From: Methylobacterium sp. 77
Lineage (GTDB): Bacteria; Pseudomonadota; Alphaproteobacteria; Rhizobiales; Beijerinckiaceae
Assembly: GCF_000372825.1 (NCBI RefSeq)
Contig: NZ_KB910516.1
Coordinates: 3,515,825 to 3,579,824, forward strand
Direction: 5' to 3'
DNA: 64,000 bases
Below are positions 41,818-51,126 of this stretch, in pieces. Position 1 is the first letter of the stretch. The number at the start of each line of letters is the position of its first letter. Below the pieces are notes generated by a model that saw only the letters and a program-made list of their open reading frames with translations, was not told the origin of the DNA and made no database searches. A program made the position numbers and the translations under genes.

Positions 41818-42672
41818 CTAAGCCGCTCGGGTTTCGGCCTGCCGCCACACGATCGAGCCCGCGCCGGTACCGAGGCGCAGGGCCGCCGCGACGAGGATGC
41901 CGTCCTTGCGCGCGAAATCGACGCTGGTCTGGCGCCTCTGGGCGAAGCGCCGCGTCACCACCCTGACCATGGACGAGGCGGACGGATCCCGCACGATCGG
42001 GCTGCCGGATACCTGCGCATCGAACGAGAGATAGGCCTCGACCGCATCGCGGATGCGGCGCGGCTCGGTGATGCGCTCGATCTCCACGCCATCGCGGATC
42101 CACGGCCCGGTGAGGCGCACGCCGACGCGGTCCCTCGCCGGAATCGCCCTGGTCACGGAATCGCGTGGGGCAGTGCGCTCCCCCTCGGAGGCCGATGCGG
42201 CGGGAGGCGGCATCAGGACCAGGGTCGAGCGGGGATGGACGGCCCTGATCGCCGCCCGCAAGGCGGTTTCGACCTCGTCGAGGCATCCGGGCTCGATCGT
42301 GGGCGCGAGGACCGGCCCCGGCGGGTACCAGACCTGCGCCCGGCCGTTGCCCCAGAGTCCGTGCGGCATGGCGAGGGGAACGACGCCGCGCAGACGCGAG
42401 CGCTCGCCCTCTCCGCTCCAGGCGAAGGCGAAGACGAGGTCCCGGCCGCCCGACTGATGCACGGCAGCCGTGAGCAGGTAGTCGGGATCGGCGTAGATCG
42501 GCTCCGGCCAGCGGATGCGGGTCAGCAGCATACGCCAGGCCTCGGCCTCAACCGGCTCCACCGCGTGGGGCCGCCGTAAATCGATGCGCCAATCGTCCGG
42601 GTCCATGTCAGCCCCCATAGGATCCGCTTCCGAGAGACGCCCGCCTTCGATGACGCTCAGCCCCTGTCTCAT
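41818..42672 (-). CDS. Short CelD/BcsL-like acyltransferase-fold protein, possibly truncated
   Basis: The 284-residue protein resembles the N-terminal half of CelD/BcsL-type GNAT proteins: AWRMLLTRIRWPEPIYADPDYLL, LRGVVPLAMPHGLWG, VWYPPGPVLAPT. It then shows a family-like DFARKDGILVAAALRLGTG near the end. Such proteins are usually longer by roughly 80-100 residues, and the conserved end of the acetyltransferase domain is missing. The TAG stop directly abuts a dispersed palindrome (41771-41817), so loss of the C-terminus by element insertion is plausible. Alternative starts are ATGs at 42618 and 42606. Family call is tentative. Confidence 0.55.
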   Translation of the reverse strand: MRQGLSVIEGGRLSEADPMGADMDPDDWRIDLRRPHAVEPVEAEAWRMLLTRIRWPEPIYADPDYLLTAAVHQSGGRDLVFAFAWSGEGERSRLRGVVPLAMPHGLWGNGRAQVWYPPGPVLAPTIEPGCLDEVETALRAAIRAVHPRSTLVLMPPPAASASEGERTAPRDSVTRAIPARDRVGVRLTGPWIRDGVEIERITEPRRIRDAVEAYLSFDAQVSGSPIVRDPSASSMVRVVTRRFAQRRQTSVDFARKDGILVAAALRLGTGAGSIVWRQAETRAA

Positions 42673-42896
42673 TCCAGCGATCCTGCTACCGATCCGTCCC
42701 GGGATGGGACGCTGCCTGCCGCTCTGCGGCCGAGTAGGGGGATGGGATCAAAAGCGATGCCGCGCCGGCCGTACTCGAAACGAGACGCAGAGGTCGCAGC
42801 ATCCGCCGCGGCACGAGGCCTACGGCAGGGAGCGAGCCGTCTCCGACGACGACCGGAAGACGGGCCCCGGAGCGGGCGGCGGACTGGACCGAAATC

Positions 42897-44015
42897 CTAG
42901 CCGCCGGGGATCGCCAGAGGGTTCTCCGTCAGCGCCGCGGCGTCGGGTGCGTCGATCCTCGGACGCCCGAGGAACGCATCCCACAGACCGGTGACGAAGG
43001 TCGGCTCCAGGTCGCGGACGATCAGGACGAGGCGAGAGCGGTGGTCCGCGTCGGGCCAAGCCGCGAGCTGGACGGGCGTGTGGATCACGTGCTGCACGCC
43101 GTGGACCACCACGGGACGATCCGGCTCGTCGGCCAGTGCCACCAGGCCTTTCAGCCTCAGGAGCTTGGGGCCGTGGCCGGAACGCAGGAGGTCGAGGAAC
43201 ATCTCGAAGGCCGCCCGCTTCACCGGCACGTCACTGGTGAGCGTGAAGGCGCGGATCGAGGCATCGTGCCGGTTCACGTCGTGATGGTGGTGGCCGTGAT
43301 GATGGCCATGGTCGGAGAAGGCCTCCGCCCCGAGCCAGGCACGCACGTCGTCGCTCTTGCCGTCGAGGCCGAAGAATCCCCCGAGCAGGTCGGCCGGGGC
43401 GACGTCGGGGCCATGGATCGGCGCCATCGGGTTGAGGGCGTGGAGGCGGGCACGCAAAGCATCGCTGCCACCGGTGGCGAGATCGTCCTTCGCCAGCACG
43501 ATCCGGTCGGCGACGGCGGCCTGCCGTAGCGCCTCGGGATGATCATCGAGGGTGGCGGCGCCGTTGACCGCGTCCACCACGGTGACGACGGCCTGCAGCC
43601 TGTACCGCATGGCGAGATAGGGGTGGTAGATCAGGGCGTGCAGGATGGGGGCCGGATCGGCGAGCCCCGTGGTCTCGATCACCACCCGGCGAAACGGCGT
43701 GATCCGGCCGTTGTCGCGCTTGCGCAGCAGGTCTTCGAGAGTGGCGATGAGGTCGCCGCGCACGGTGCAGCACAGGCAGCCGGCGCCGAGGAGAATCATG
43801 TCCTCGTCCACCGTCTCGATCAGCAGGTGATCGAGGCCGATCTCGCCGAACTCGTTGACGATGACCACGGTGTCGGACAGCGCCGGATCGCGCAGCATCC
43901 GGTTGAGGAGCGTCGTCTTGCCGGCACCCAGGAAACCGGTGAGCACGGTGAGCGGGATCGGCTCGGGACGACGGGGATCGGCTTCTACCGAAGCGGGCGG
44001 GGAAGGATGAGCCAT
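42897..44015 (-). CDS. CobW/COG0523 family GTP-binding metallochaperone
   Basis: The 372-residue protein has Walker A GFLGAGKTT (residues 27-35), the metal-binding CLCC at 80-83, ETTGLADPAPI and a C-terminal CobW_C domain. A His-rich loop (HGHHHGHHHHDVNRHD, about 230-245) lies between them. COG0523 proteins deliver zinc, cobalt or nickel. The His loop is typical of zinc-handling members. It lies 31 bases downstream of the D,D-carboxypeptidase gene on the same strand, an unusual partner. No Zur box was identified. Confidence 0.93.
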   Translation of the reverse strand: MAHPSPPASVEADPRRPEPIPLTVLTGFLGAGKTTLLNRMLRDPALSDTVVIVNEFGEIGLDHLLIETVDEDMILLGAGCLCCTVRGDLIATLEDLLRKRDNGRITPFRRVVIETTGLADPAPILHALIYHPYLAMRYRLQAVVTVVDAVNGAATLDDHPEALRQAAVADRIVLAKDDLATGGSDALRARLHALNPMAPIHGPDVAPADLLGGFFGLDGKSDDVRAWLGAEAFSDHGHHHGHHHHDVNRHDASIRAFTLTSDVPVKRAAFEMFLDLLRSGHGPKLLRLKGLVALADEPDRPVVVHGVQHVIHTPVQLAAWPDADHRSRLVLIVRDLEPTFVTGLWDAFLGRPRIDAPDAAALTENPLAIPGG

Positions 44016-44046
44016 GGAACCGGCCTACCTCGCCCGCGCCGCCGGC

Positions 44047-45582
44047 TCAATCCTCCGCGGATTTCGCGGTGGAGGTCTTGTTGCTGGAGGTTTTGGCCGC
44101 GCTCTTCGCCGGCTTGGCGACAGATTTGGTGGCAGGCTTTTCCGGCGACGCGTGCGCCGGCTTGGTCGCGGCCTTCGCGGCGGGCTTCTTTCCGACATCG
44201 GCCTTGGAGGACTTGGAGGCCTTGGCGGCCCCCGCGATCACGGGCGTCGTCTCCACCGGCGCATAGGCGCTGGCGGTCGCCGGCACGGCACCCTTGCCGC
44301 CCGCCCTGGACTTCGCATCACCCTTGCCCTTGGCATCCGACTTTTCCTTGGCCTCCGACTTGGCGAGCTTGGCGGCCTCGCGCTTGGCGTTCGCGGCCTC
44401 GATCTTGGTCTTGCGGATCTCGGCGAGCTTGGCGGCACGCTCCGCCTTCTCGGCCTCGGCCTGCTCGTTGAGGGCGATGGCGCCCTCGGCCGGATCGCGG
44501 CCGATCCAGACCAGGATCGGCTGCAGCGGCGCGCGCGGCGGCAGGGCGCGGCCCTTCATCGAGCCGTTGTTCAGGGTCGCGAAGGCCAGGGCCGAGCCCA
44601 CGGGGGCCGCTGCGGCGAGGATCGATGCATTCTCGCTGCCGGCCTGGGAGGCGATCGGGCCGGGGCCTTCGTCGATCGGCATCGGCTTGCGCTTGTCGCA
44701 GATGTAGGGGCGCAGGTCCGGCGGCTCGGAGATGGCGGAGGTGGGCAGCGCGTCGAGGGTCTGCGCCGTCCAGCCGGCGGACTGGCTGAACCCGTGGTCG
44801 AACAGGTCGGAGGCCTTAAGGTCGCGCTCGCGGGCGCTCGGCTGGCCCATCACCACGGTGATGAGGCGGCGGCCGTTGCGGGTGGCGCTCGCCACCACGT
44901 TGAAGCCGCCCGAGCAGATGAACCCGGTCTTCATGCCGTCGGCCCCGGCATAGCGCCCGAGAAGGCCGTTATGGTTCGCCATGATCGACTTGCCGAACTG
45001 GATCGCGCTGATCGAGAACAGGGCGCGGTTGTCGGGAAAATCGCGGATCAGCGCCCGGCCGAGCACCGCCATGTCGCGGGCCGAGGTCCATTGCCGGGCA
45101 TCCGGCAGGCCGTTGGGATTGGTCCAGCGGCTCTCGCGCATGCCGATCCGGGCGGAGGCCTCGTTCATCATGGCGGCGAAGCCCTCGACGGAGCCGCCGA
45201 GATTCTCGCCGATCGCCCAGGCCACGTCGTTGGCCGACTTGACCATGATGATCTTCAGGGCGTTGTCGAGGGTCAGCTGCGTTCCCGGCCGGAAGCCCAT
45301 CTTCGAAGGCGGCTCGGCGGCGGCGGCGGGCGAGATCGTGATGAGCGTATCGAGGGTGACCTTGCCCTGCCGCACCATGTCGAGGGCGACGTAGACGGTC
45401 ATCAGCTTGGTGATGGAGGCGGGGAACCACGGATCGGTGGCGCCCTGGGCGTAGACGACCTTGCCCGAATCGACCTCGACCACGAGGATGGGCGAGGTCA
45501 CCGCGCCGGCCGCACCCGATCCGAGAAGGCCCGCTGCGACCGCGAGACCAAGGACGACGCGGCTCAACACTCGGTTCGACAT
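44047..45582 (-). CDS. D-alanyl-D-alanine carboxypeptidase (DacA/PBP5 type) with long basic tail
   Basis: From the ATG at 45582 the protein has 511 residues: signal peptide (MSNRVLSRVVLGLAVAAGLL) and S11 peptidase motifs SITK (S56, K59), SAN (116-118) and KTG (218-220). It trims the terminal D-Ala of peptidoglycan stem peptides. After about residue 372 there is a Lys/Ala/Ser/Pro-rich tail of about 140 residues (repeats such as KSAAK, KPATKS and KAATKP). It resembles histone-H1-like sequence and may bind anionic envelope polymers. The frame is open 162 codons further upstream through a tandem repeat, but the signal peptide supports this start. Confidence 0.88.
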   Translation of the reverse strand: MSNRVLSRVVLGLAVAAGLLGSGAAGAVTSPILVVEVDSGKVVYAQGATDPWFPASITKLMTVYVALDMVRQGKVTLDTLITISPAAAAEPPSKMGFRPGTQLTLDNALKIIMVKSANDVAWAIGENLGGSVEGFAAMMNEASARIGMRESRWTNPNGLPDARQWTSARDMAVLGRALIRDFPDNRALFSISAIQFGKSIMANHNGLLGRYAGADGMKTGFICSGGFNVVASATRNGRRLITVVMGQPSARERDLKASDLFDHGFSQSAGWTAQTLDALPTSAISEPPDLRPYICDKRKPMPIDEGPGPIASQAGSENASILAAAAPVGSALAFATLNNGSMKGRALPPRAPLQPILVWIGRDPAEGAIALNEQAEAEKAERAAKLAEIRKTKIEAANAKREAAKLAKSEAKEKSDAKGKGDAKSRAGGKGAVPATASAYAPVETTPVIAGAAKASKSSKADVGKKPAAKAATKPAHASPEKPATKSVAKPAKSAAKTSSNKTSTAKSAED

Positions 45583-45783
45583 CAGGCCCGTCTCGACTGG
45601 GAACGCCCCGACGCCATCATGGCCGGTCCGTCCGGAGAAAAAGTTACCGCAACGGCCGAGCTTTGGCGAGGGATGCCAGAATCCGGCCGTCGAGAGGCCC
45701 GAGCCCACGGCGAGGCTCATCAACGCGGTCTCCGTGGCAAGACCATGGCGATGGATGGCGGCAATGGTGCGTCGCACACGCAT

Positions 45784-45858
45784 GGCTTCACGAGACTTGG
45801 CTTCACGAGACTTGGCTTCACGGGACTTGGCCTCACGGGGCCTGGCCTCACGGGGCCT
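45784..45858. repeat. Five 15-base tandem repeats
   Basis: Two copies of ggcttcacgagactt (45784-45813), one of ggcttcacgggactt (45814-45828) and two of ggcctcacggggcct (45829-45858) follow each other without gaps. The 15-base period keeps frames open on both strands; on the minus strand it would read as repeats of (K/R)-(S/P)-R-E-A. The array ends about 200 bases upstream of the chosen carboxypeptidase start. Confidence 0.85.
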
Positions 45859-46160
45859 GGCGACAACACGCCCGATCGGAGCGGGCTTGCGGGCCACCGG
45901 GGCTTTTCCCGATCTCCGGTCGGCGCCCGCCCCTCTGGCATTCGATTCCATCCTGTCCGGGCGCGGCCTCGTTGCGATGCCGCTGCGGCAGATCGCCTTC
46001 ATGCAAATGTCTTCGGAGGCAGGCAGGACCGTGTTCATGACGAACGGTCGGCCGCCGACGCCGGACACCTCGTGGGGTCGGACGTTTCCGCGTCTCCGGC
46101 GCGGGATCGTGATCGAGGGATCGGGATGGCGCCCTACATGTCGCGGCGGTCCGCGTGTGC

Positions 46161-46182
46161 GATCGTTGCGATCGTTGCGATC
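46161..46182. repeat. Duplicated gatcgttgc unit upstream of katG
   Basis: gatcgttgc occurs at 46161 and again at 46170, followed by a partial third copy, gatc. Each copy is embedded in a GCGATCG half-palindrome. It lies about 125-147 bases before the katG start and might be a regulator site or a replication-slip duplication. Confidence 0.45.
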
Positions 46183-46307
46183 CCGCTCGACCTCCGGTCG
46201 TGAACGGACGACAAGAACAACCTAGGCACGCGCCGAGGAACCGGTGTCTCGGGTCGACCGAGCCCGCCCGGCGCCCGGACGACAGCGACTTTTCAAAGGA
46301 CATCCAC

Positions 46308-48623
46308 GTGGACGATATTCACGCTCTCAAAACGACGAAGAACGACCAGCTCGATGCGAAGACCTTCGAGATGGCGGGCAAGTGCCCCTTCGGCGGCGAC
46401 AGGATCGGCGGCGCGGTGGGCACGCCTCCGACCCTCAACGACTGGTATCCCAACCGCCTGAAGGTCGAGCTGCTCCATCAGAACGGGCCGCAGGCCAATC
46501 CGCTGGGCGCGGATTTCGACTACAAGGCCGCGTTCGAGCAGATCGATCTCGACGCGCTGAAGCGAGAGATCAAAGCCTTCCTCACGACCTCGGTGGCCTG
46601 GTGGCCGTCGGATTACGGCAATTACGGCCCGCAGATGATCCGCATGGCGTGGCACGCGGCAGGGACCTATCGCATCGCGGATGGCCGCGGCGGTGCCGGT
46701 GAGGCGCTCCAGCGTTTCGCGCCAATCAACAGCTGGTGGGACAACGGCAACACCGACAAGTCGCGCCGCCTGATCTGGCCGATCAAGCAGAAATACGGCA
46801 GCGCCCTGTCCTGGGGCGACCTGATGGTCCTGACCGGCAATTGCGCCCTCGAAATCATGGGCTTCCCGACCTACGGCTTCGCCGGCGGACGCCAGGATGC
46901 GTGGGAGGCCGACAACGCCACCTATTGGGGGCCTGAGATCTGGGATCCGACCGACGTCACATCGTTCGACAGCATGGTCACCCGCGACAAGCGCTGGCGC
47001 GGCCAGAACGGCGATGCCGATTACGACCTCGAAACGCCCCTGGCCGCCTCGCATCAGGCGCTGATCTATGTGAACCCCGAGGGTCCCTACGCCAACGGCG
47101 ATCCGCTGGGCTCGGCGCGCGACATCCGCACCACCTTCACCCGGATGGCGATGAACGACGAGGAGACCGTCGCCCTGATCGCCGGCGGCCACGCCTTCGG
47201 CAAGAGCCACGGCATGGTCTCGGCCGATCAGGTCGGCCCACCGCCGGAAATCGCGCCGATGGAGGCGATGGGCCTCGGCTGGCACAACCCGAAGGGAACG
47301 GGCTTCGCCCAGTACACGATGACCAACGGCATCGAGGGCAGCTGGACGCCGAACCCGATCCAGTGGGACAACGCCTATCTCGAGAACCTCTTCAAGTTCG
47401 AGTGGGTGCAGACCAAGAGCCCGGCCGGCGCCTCCCAATGGACGCCGGCTGACCCGAACGCGCCCAAGACCCCCGACGCGCACGTCCCCGGCCAGATGCA
47501 CGGCCTGATGATGATGACCAGCGACATCGCCCTGAAGCTCGACCCCGAATATCGCAAGGTCTGCGAGAAGTTCCTCAACGACTTCGACGCGTTCACGCTG
47601 GCCTTTTCGAAGGCGTGGTACAAGCTGACCCATCGCGACATGGGTCCCAAGGAACGCTACCTCGGGCCCGAAGTGACGATCGAGGACGATCTGCTGTGGC
47701 AGGACCCGATCCCGCCGCGCGACTTCGAGCTGATCGACGCGAGCGACATCGCCGCGCTGAAGCAGGCCATCATGGCGACCGGCCAGTCTGTCTCCGACCT
47801 CGCCTTCACCGCCTTCTCGGCGGCGGCGACCTATCGCGACAGCGACAAGCGCGGCGGCGCCAATGGCGGACGTCTCGCTCTGGCCCCGCAGAAGGATTGG
47901 GCGATCAACCGGCGGACCTTGCCGGTGGTCGCGGCGCTCCGGCAGGTCGCCGACGCGTTCAACGGCGCGCAGGGTGGCAAGCGGGTGTCGCTGGCCGATC
48001 TCATCGTGCTCGGTGGATGCGCGGCGGTCGAGAAGGCCCTCGCCGATGGCGGTCACGCCATCACGGTTCCGTTCACGCCCGGCCGCGTCGACACCCGGCA
48101 GGACCTGACCGACATCGAGATGTTCCAGTGGCTGAAGCCCGTCGTCGACGGGTTCCGCAATTACGTGGCGGATGACTTCGCGGCGATCACCGCGGCGCGG
48201 GTCTCGCCCGAGGAACTGTTCCTCGACAGGGCGTACCTGTATTCGCTCACCGCGCCCGAATGGGTCGCCCTCGTCGGCGGCCTTCGTGCGCTCGGCGCCA
48301 ACCACGATGGCTCGACGCACGGTATCTTCACCGATCGCGTCGGGGTGTTGTCGAACGACTTCTTCACCAACCTGACCAGCGTCGATCTCGAATGGCACAA
48401 GGCCGACGAGGCCGGCATGACCTTCTCGCTGGTCGATCGTGACAGCGGAGTCGCGAAGTTCACCGCCACCCGCTGCGACCTCGTGTTCGGATCGAACTCG
48501 CAGCTCCGCTCGGTCGCCGAAGTCTATGCGAGCAGCGACGGCGAGGCGCGGTTCGCCAAGGACTTCGTGACGGTGTGGAATAAGATGATGATGCTCGACC
48601 GCTACGACGTCAAAACACGGTAA
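46308..48623 (+). CDS. katG: Catalase-peroxidase KatG
   Basis: The 771-residue heme enzyme detoxifies hydrogen peroxide. The start is GTG at 46308, preceded by AAAGGA at seven bases; earlier in-frame codons have no such signal. The N-terminal active domain has the distal Arg-Trp-His in [13 protein letters not shown] (about residue 114) and the proximal His in [10 protein letters not shown] (about 294). YVNPEGP carries the crosslinking Tyr. The second, heme-free domain follows from about residue 440 ([20 protein letters not shown]). Length is slightly above average because of the N-terminus. Confidence 0.98.
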   Translation: MDDIHALKTTKNDQLDAKTFEMAGKCPFGGDRIGGAVGTPPTLNDWYPNRLKVELLHQNGPQANPLGADFDYKAAFEQIDLDALKREIKAFLTTSVAWWPSDYGNYGPQMIRMAWHAAGTYRIADGRGGAGEALQRFAPINSWWDNGNTDKSRRLIWPIKQKYGSALSWGDLMVLTGNCALEIMGFPTYGFAGGRQDAWEADNATYWGPEIWDPTDVTSFDSMVTRDKRWRGQNGDADYDLETPLAASHQALIYVNPEGPYANGDPLGSARDIRTTFTRMAMNDEETVALIAGGHAFGKSHGMVSADQVGPPPEIAPMEAMGLGWHNPKGTGFAQYTMTNGIEGSWTPNPIQWDNAYLENLFKFEWVQTKSPAGASQWTPADPNAPKTPDAHVPGQMHGLMMMTSDIALKLDPEYRKVCEKFLNDFDAFTLAFSKAWYKLTHRDMGPKERYLGPEVTIEDDLLWQDPIPPRDFELIDASDIAALKQAIMATGQSVSDLAFTAFSAAATYRDSDKRGGANGGRLALAPQKDWAINRRTLPVVAALRQVADAFNGAQGGKRVSLADLIVLGGCAAVEKALADGGHAITVPFTPGRVDTRQDLTDIEMFQWLKPVVDGFRNYVADDFAAITAARVSPEELFLDRAYLYSLTAPEWVALVGGLRALGANHDGSTHGIFTDRVGVLSNDFFTNLTSVDLEWHKADEAGMTFSLVDRDSGVAKFTATRCDLVFGSNSQLRSVAEVYASSDGEARFAKDFVTVWNKMMMLDRYDVKTR

Positions 48624-48637
48624 GGCCGGTTCCCGAC

Positions 48638-48669
48638 AGGCGCGCGCGGCCCTGGCGCCGCGCGCGCCT
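48638..48669 (+). terminator. Strong hairpin after katG
   Basis: Perfect 12-bp arms aggcgcgcgcgg (48638-48649) and ccgcgcgcgcct (48658-48669) enclose an eight-base loop, 14 bases past the katG stop. No T-run follows. It probably limits transcription into queE. Confidence 0.55.
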
Positions 48670-48885
48670 CCGACGGCGGGAGCGACGTCGTGATCATGGA
48701 CTCGCTTCCGATTTTCGGGGCCGTCGGAGGATCGGCCCCGGTCGATCCTCGTTCCTCGGCGAACGCATGGATGCGTCCGGCCGCGCGCCATGGCCTCCGG
48801 TGGCTCGGACCGCTATGGGGTCTCGACGAGAGGTCGGGCCGTTCCCCCTGCGGAACGGATTCTGACGAGATCGGCTGAGAGAGCG

Positions 48886-49518
48886 ATGGGCTACGCGGTC
48901 AAGGAACTGTTCCATACCCTCCAGGGTGAGGGTGCCCAGGCGGGCCGGGCCGCGGTCTTCTGCCGGTTTTCCGGCTGCAATCTCTGGTCCGGCCGCGAGG
49001 AGGATCGCGCGACCGCCGCCTGCACCTTCTGCGATACGGATTTCATCGGCATGGATGGCGAGGGCGGCGGCCGCTTCGCCACGCCCGACGCCCTGGCCGA
49101 CGCCATCGCCGCGACCTGGGAGGGCGGCGCCTCGCACCATTACGTGGTCTTCACCGGCGGCGAGCCGCTGCTGCAGCTCGACCCCGACTTGATCACGGCC
49201 GTGCATGCGCGCGGCTTCGAGATCGCGGTCGAGACCAACGGCACGCTCAGCGCGCCCGAGGGAATCGACTGGATCTGCGTGAGCCCGAAGGCGGGCAATG
49301 CCCTGGTCCAGACCACGGGCCACGAATTGAAGCTGGTCTACCCGCAGGCAGCGGCCCTGCCCGAGCGCTTCGCAGCCCTCGACTTCCGCCACCATTGGCT
49401 CCAGCCCATGGACGGGCCGGACCGGCTTGCTCATACCCAGGCGGCGGTGGAGTATTGCCGCCGCGACGCGCGCTGGCGGCTGTCGCTCCAGACCCACAAG
49501 ATCATCGGAATCCCGTGA
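48886..49518 (+). CDS. queE: 7-carboxy-7-deazaguanine synthase QueE
   Basis: The 210-residue radical-SAM enzyme converts 6-carboxytetrahydropterin to 7-carboxy-7-deazaguanine. The cluster Cys are C31, C46 and C49, giving the CX14CX2C spacing of the Rhizobiales-type QueE. Other features are ELFHTLQGEGAQAGR, FTGGEPLLQLD and VETNGTL. The ATG at 48886 matches the family start (MGYAVKELFHTLQGEG). queD and queC follow in order. Confidence 0.97.
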   Translation: MGYAVKELFHTLQGEGAQAGRAAVFCRFSGCNLWSGREEDRATAACTFCDTDFIGMDGEGGGRFATPDALADAIAATWEGGASHHYVVFTGGEPLLQLDPDLITAVHARGFEIAVETNGTLSAPEGIDWICVSPKAGNALVQTTGHELKLVYPQAAALPERFAALDFRHHWLQPMDGPDRLAHTQAAVEYCRRDARWRLSLQTHKIIGIP

Positions 49519-49578
49519 CCGCCATTCCCTGATCCTCTGCCGGTCACGTCGGCGCGCGAAGAACCTCAGAGTCACGTC

Positions 49579-49932
49579 ATGAAGATCACTCAAGCTTTCA
49601 CTTTCGAGGCGGCCCATCGCCTGCCCAACGTGCCCGTAACGCACCGCTGCCACCGGATGCATGGCCACTCCTACCGGGTCGAGCTGACGATCTCGGGGGA
49701 TGTCGACGCCGAGACCGGATGGGTGGTCGATTTCTTCGACGTAGAGAGTGCGTTCGCGCCGATCCTGCTCCAGCTCGACCATTACTGCCTCAACGAGATC
49801 GAGGGCCTGGAGAACCCCACCGCCGAGCATATCGCGGCCTGGATCTGGCATCGGACGAAGCCGGCTCTGCCGGGCTTGTCCTCGGTCAAGGTGATGGAAA
49901 CCCCGATGTCCTGGGCGGAATACGAGGGCTGA
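49579..49932 (+). CDS. queD: 6-carboxy-5,6,7,8-tetrahydropterin synthase QueD
   Basis: The 117-residue protein has the zinc ligands H13, H28 and H30 in FEAAHRL and RMHGHSY, and catalytic Cys24 in HRCHRMHG. It converts 7,8-dihydroneopterin triphosphate to 6-carboxytetrahydropterin. [19 protein letters not shown] and [11 protein letters not shown] at the C-terminus are typical. It lies between queE and queC, two bases before the latter. Confidence 0.97.
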   Translation: MKITQAFTFEAAHRLPNVPVTHRCHRMHGHSYRVELTISGDVDAETGWVVDFFDVESAFAPILLQLDHYCLNEIEGLENPTAEHIAAWIWHRTKPALPGLSSVKVMETPMSWAEYEG

Positions 49933-49934
49933 CG

Positions 49935-50645
49935 ATGAGCGACGACGGCGCCCTGGTCCTCTTCTCCGGCGGGCAGGATTCCACCACCTGCCTCGCCTGG
50001 GCGCTGGAACGGTTCCCGCGGGTGGAGACCCTCGGCTTCGACTATAACCAGCGCCACAAGGTCGAGCTCGACCAGCGGGCGACCCTGCGCAAGAGCATGG
50101 CCGCCATGAAGGCGGCCTGGTTCCGCCGTCTCGGCCGCGACCACACGATCGAACTCGACGCGCTGGGCAAGGTCTCGGAGACCTCGCTCACCCGCACCAC
50201 CGAGATCGCCCTCGAGGCGGGCGGCCTGCCCAACACCTTCGTGCCCGGCCGCAACATCATCTTCCTCACCTTCGCCGCCGCCCTCGCCTATCGCCGATCC
50301 CTCGGCCACATCGTCGGCGGCATGTGCGAGACGGATTATTCCGGCTATCCCGATTGCCGAGACGACACGATCAAGGCGCTTCAGGTCGCGCTGAATCTCG
50401 GCATGGACCGCCGCTTCGTCCTCCACACGCCACTGATGTGGATCGACAAGGCCGAGACCTGGAAGCTCGCCGAAGATCTCGGCGGTCGTCCCCTCGTCGA
50501 CCTCGTCGTCGAGGACACCCATACCTGCTACCTCGGGACGCGCGGCGCGCGGCATGCGTGGGGGTATGGGTGCGGGACCTGCCCGGCCTGTGAGCTCCGG
50601 GCGAAGGGCCATACGAAGTTCGTGGCCGAAGCGGTGGCGGACTGA
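49935..50645 (+). CDS. queC: 7-cyano-7-deazaguanine synthase QueC
   Basis: The 236-residue ATP-dependent enzyme makes preQ0. The PP-loop is [16 protein letters not shown] (residues 9-24). Further motifs are [18 protein letters not shown] and [13 protein letters not shown]. The C-terminal zinc site is HTCYLG with [13 protein letters not shown]. The ATG at 49935 lies two bases after the queD stop, so the two are coupled. Together queE-queD-queC supply preQ0 for queuosine. Confidence 0.98.
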   Translation: MSDDGALVLFSGGQDSTTCLAWALERFPRVETLGFDYNQRHKVELDQRATLRKSMAAMKAAWFRRLGRDHTIELDALGKVSETSLTRTTEIALEAGGLPNTFVPGRNIIFLTFAAALAYRRSLGHIVGGMCETDYSGYPDCRDDTIKALQVALNLGMDRRFVLHTPLMWIDKAETWKLAEDLGGRPLVDLVVEDTHTCYLGTRGARHAWGYGCGTCPACELRAKGHTKFVAEAVAD

Positions 50646-50655
50646 ACCGGCGCGT

Positions 50656-51126
50656 TCACTCGCCGATGACGGCCAGCACCAACTCTCGCCGATGCGGCCG
50701 GTCGCGGTGCTCGATGAGGTAGATGCCCTGCCACGTCCCGAGGACGAGGCGTCCGTCCGTCACCGGGATGGTGAGACCGGAATCGGTGACCATGGTGCGG
50801 ATATGGGCGGGCATGTCGTCCGGCCCCTCGATGCCGTGGACATAGGCACCGTGACGCGGGGCGAGGCCGTCGAGCGCCGTCATCAGGTCGGTTCGCACAT
50901 CCGGGTCGGCATTCTCCTGGATCGTCAGGGAGGCCGAGGTGTGCCGGCAGAACACGCTGAGCAGGCCGTCTGCGATCCCACTTCGGGCCAGAAACTCCGA
51001 CACCGCCCGGGTGACATCCGTAAAACCCTGGCCCGGCGTCGAGACGGTGAGGCGGGCGCTCGCCCGGCGCCGGACCTCTCCCTCCTGAAACCCCTCGATC
51101 CCGCCGATCCTGCCCGACCCTCTCAT
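50656..51126 (-). CDS. yjbQ: YjbQ/UPF0047 family protein
   Basis: The 156-residue protein has the family core: GFTDVTRAVSEFLARSG, VFCRHTSASLTIQENADPDV, MPAHIRTMVTDSGLTIPV and GTWQGIYLIEHRDRPHRRE. YjbQ has been linked to minor thiamine-phosphate synthase activity, but its main role is unclear. Its ATG overlaps the ligase stop in an ATGA junction, so it is co-translated with the DNA repair pair. The N-terminal 25 residues are less conserved. Confidence 0.92.
   Translation of the reverse strand: MRGSGRIGGIEGFQEGEVRRRASARLTVSTPGQGFTDVTRAVSEFLARSGIADGLLSVFCRHTSASLTIQENADPDVRTDLMTALDGLAPRHGAYVHGIEGPDDMPAHIRTMVTDSGLTIPVTDGRLVLGTWQGIYLIEHRDRPHRRELVLAVIGE

Larger units (their letters stand above)
45583..46307. 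other. Divergent intergenic region between the carboxypeptidase gene and katG
   Basis: This 725-base stretch is long for this compact region. It carries five 15-base tandem repeats (45784-45858) and a duplicated 9-base unit (46161-46182) nearer katG. Both divergent promoters must lie here. Long open frames cross it on both strands but match no family and are explained by high GC and repeat periodicity. No OxyR- or Fur-type site was recognised with confidence. Confidence 0.5.

Noticed and set aside
45784..45858. CRISPR array
   Set aside because: The units are 15 bases long, contiguous and without spacers, so they are simple tandem repeats.
44014..46203. A 729-codon plus-strand frame opposite the carboxypeptidase and its upstream region
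   Set aside because: It is kept open by GC bias and the 15-base repeat; the opposite strand has S11 peptidase motifs and a signal peptide.
48670..48885. PreQ1 riboswitch or small gene (48690-48878) upstream of queE
   Set aside because: No preQ1-type pseudoknot pattern was seen, and the short frame has no binding site or family resemblance.
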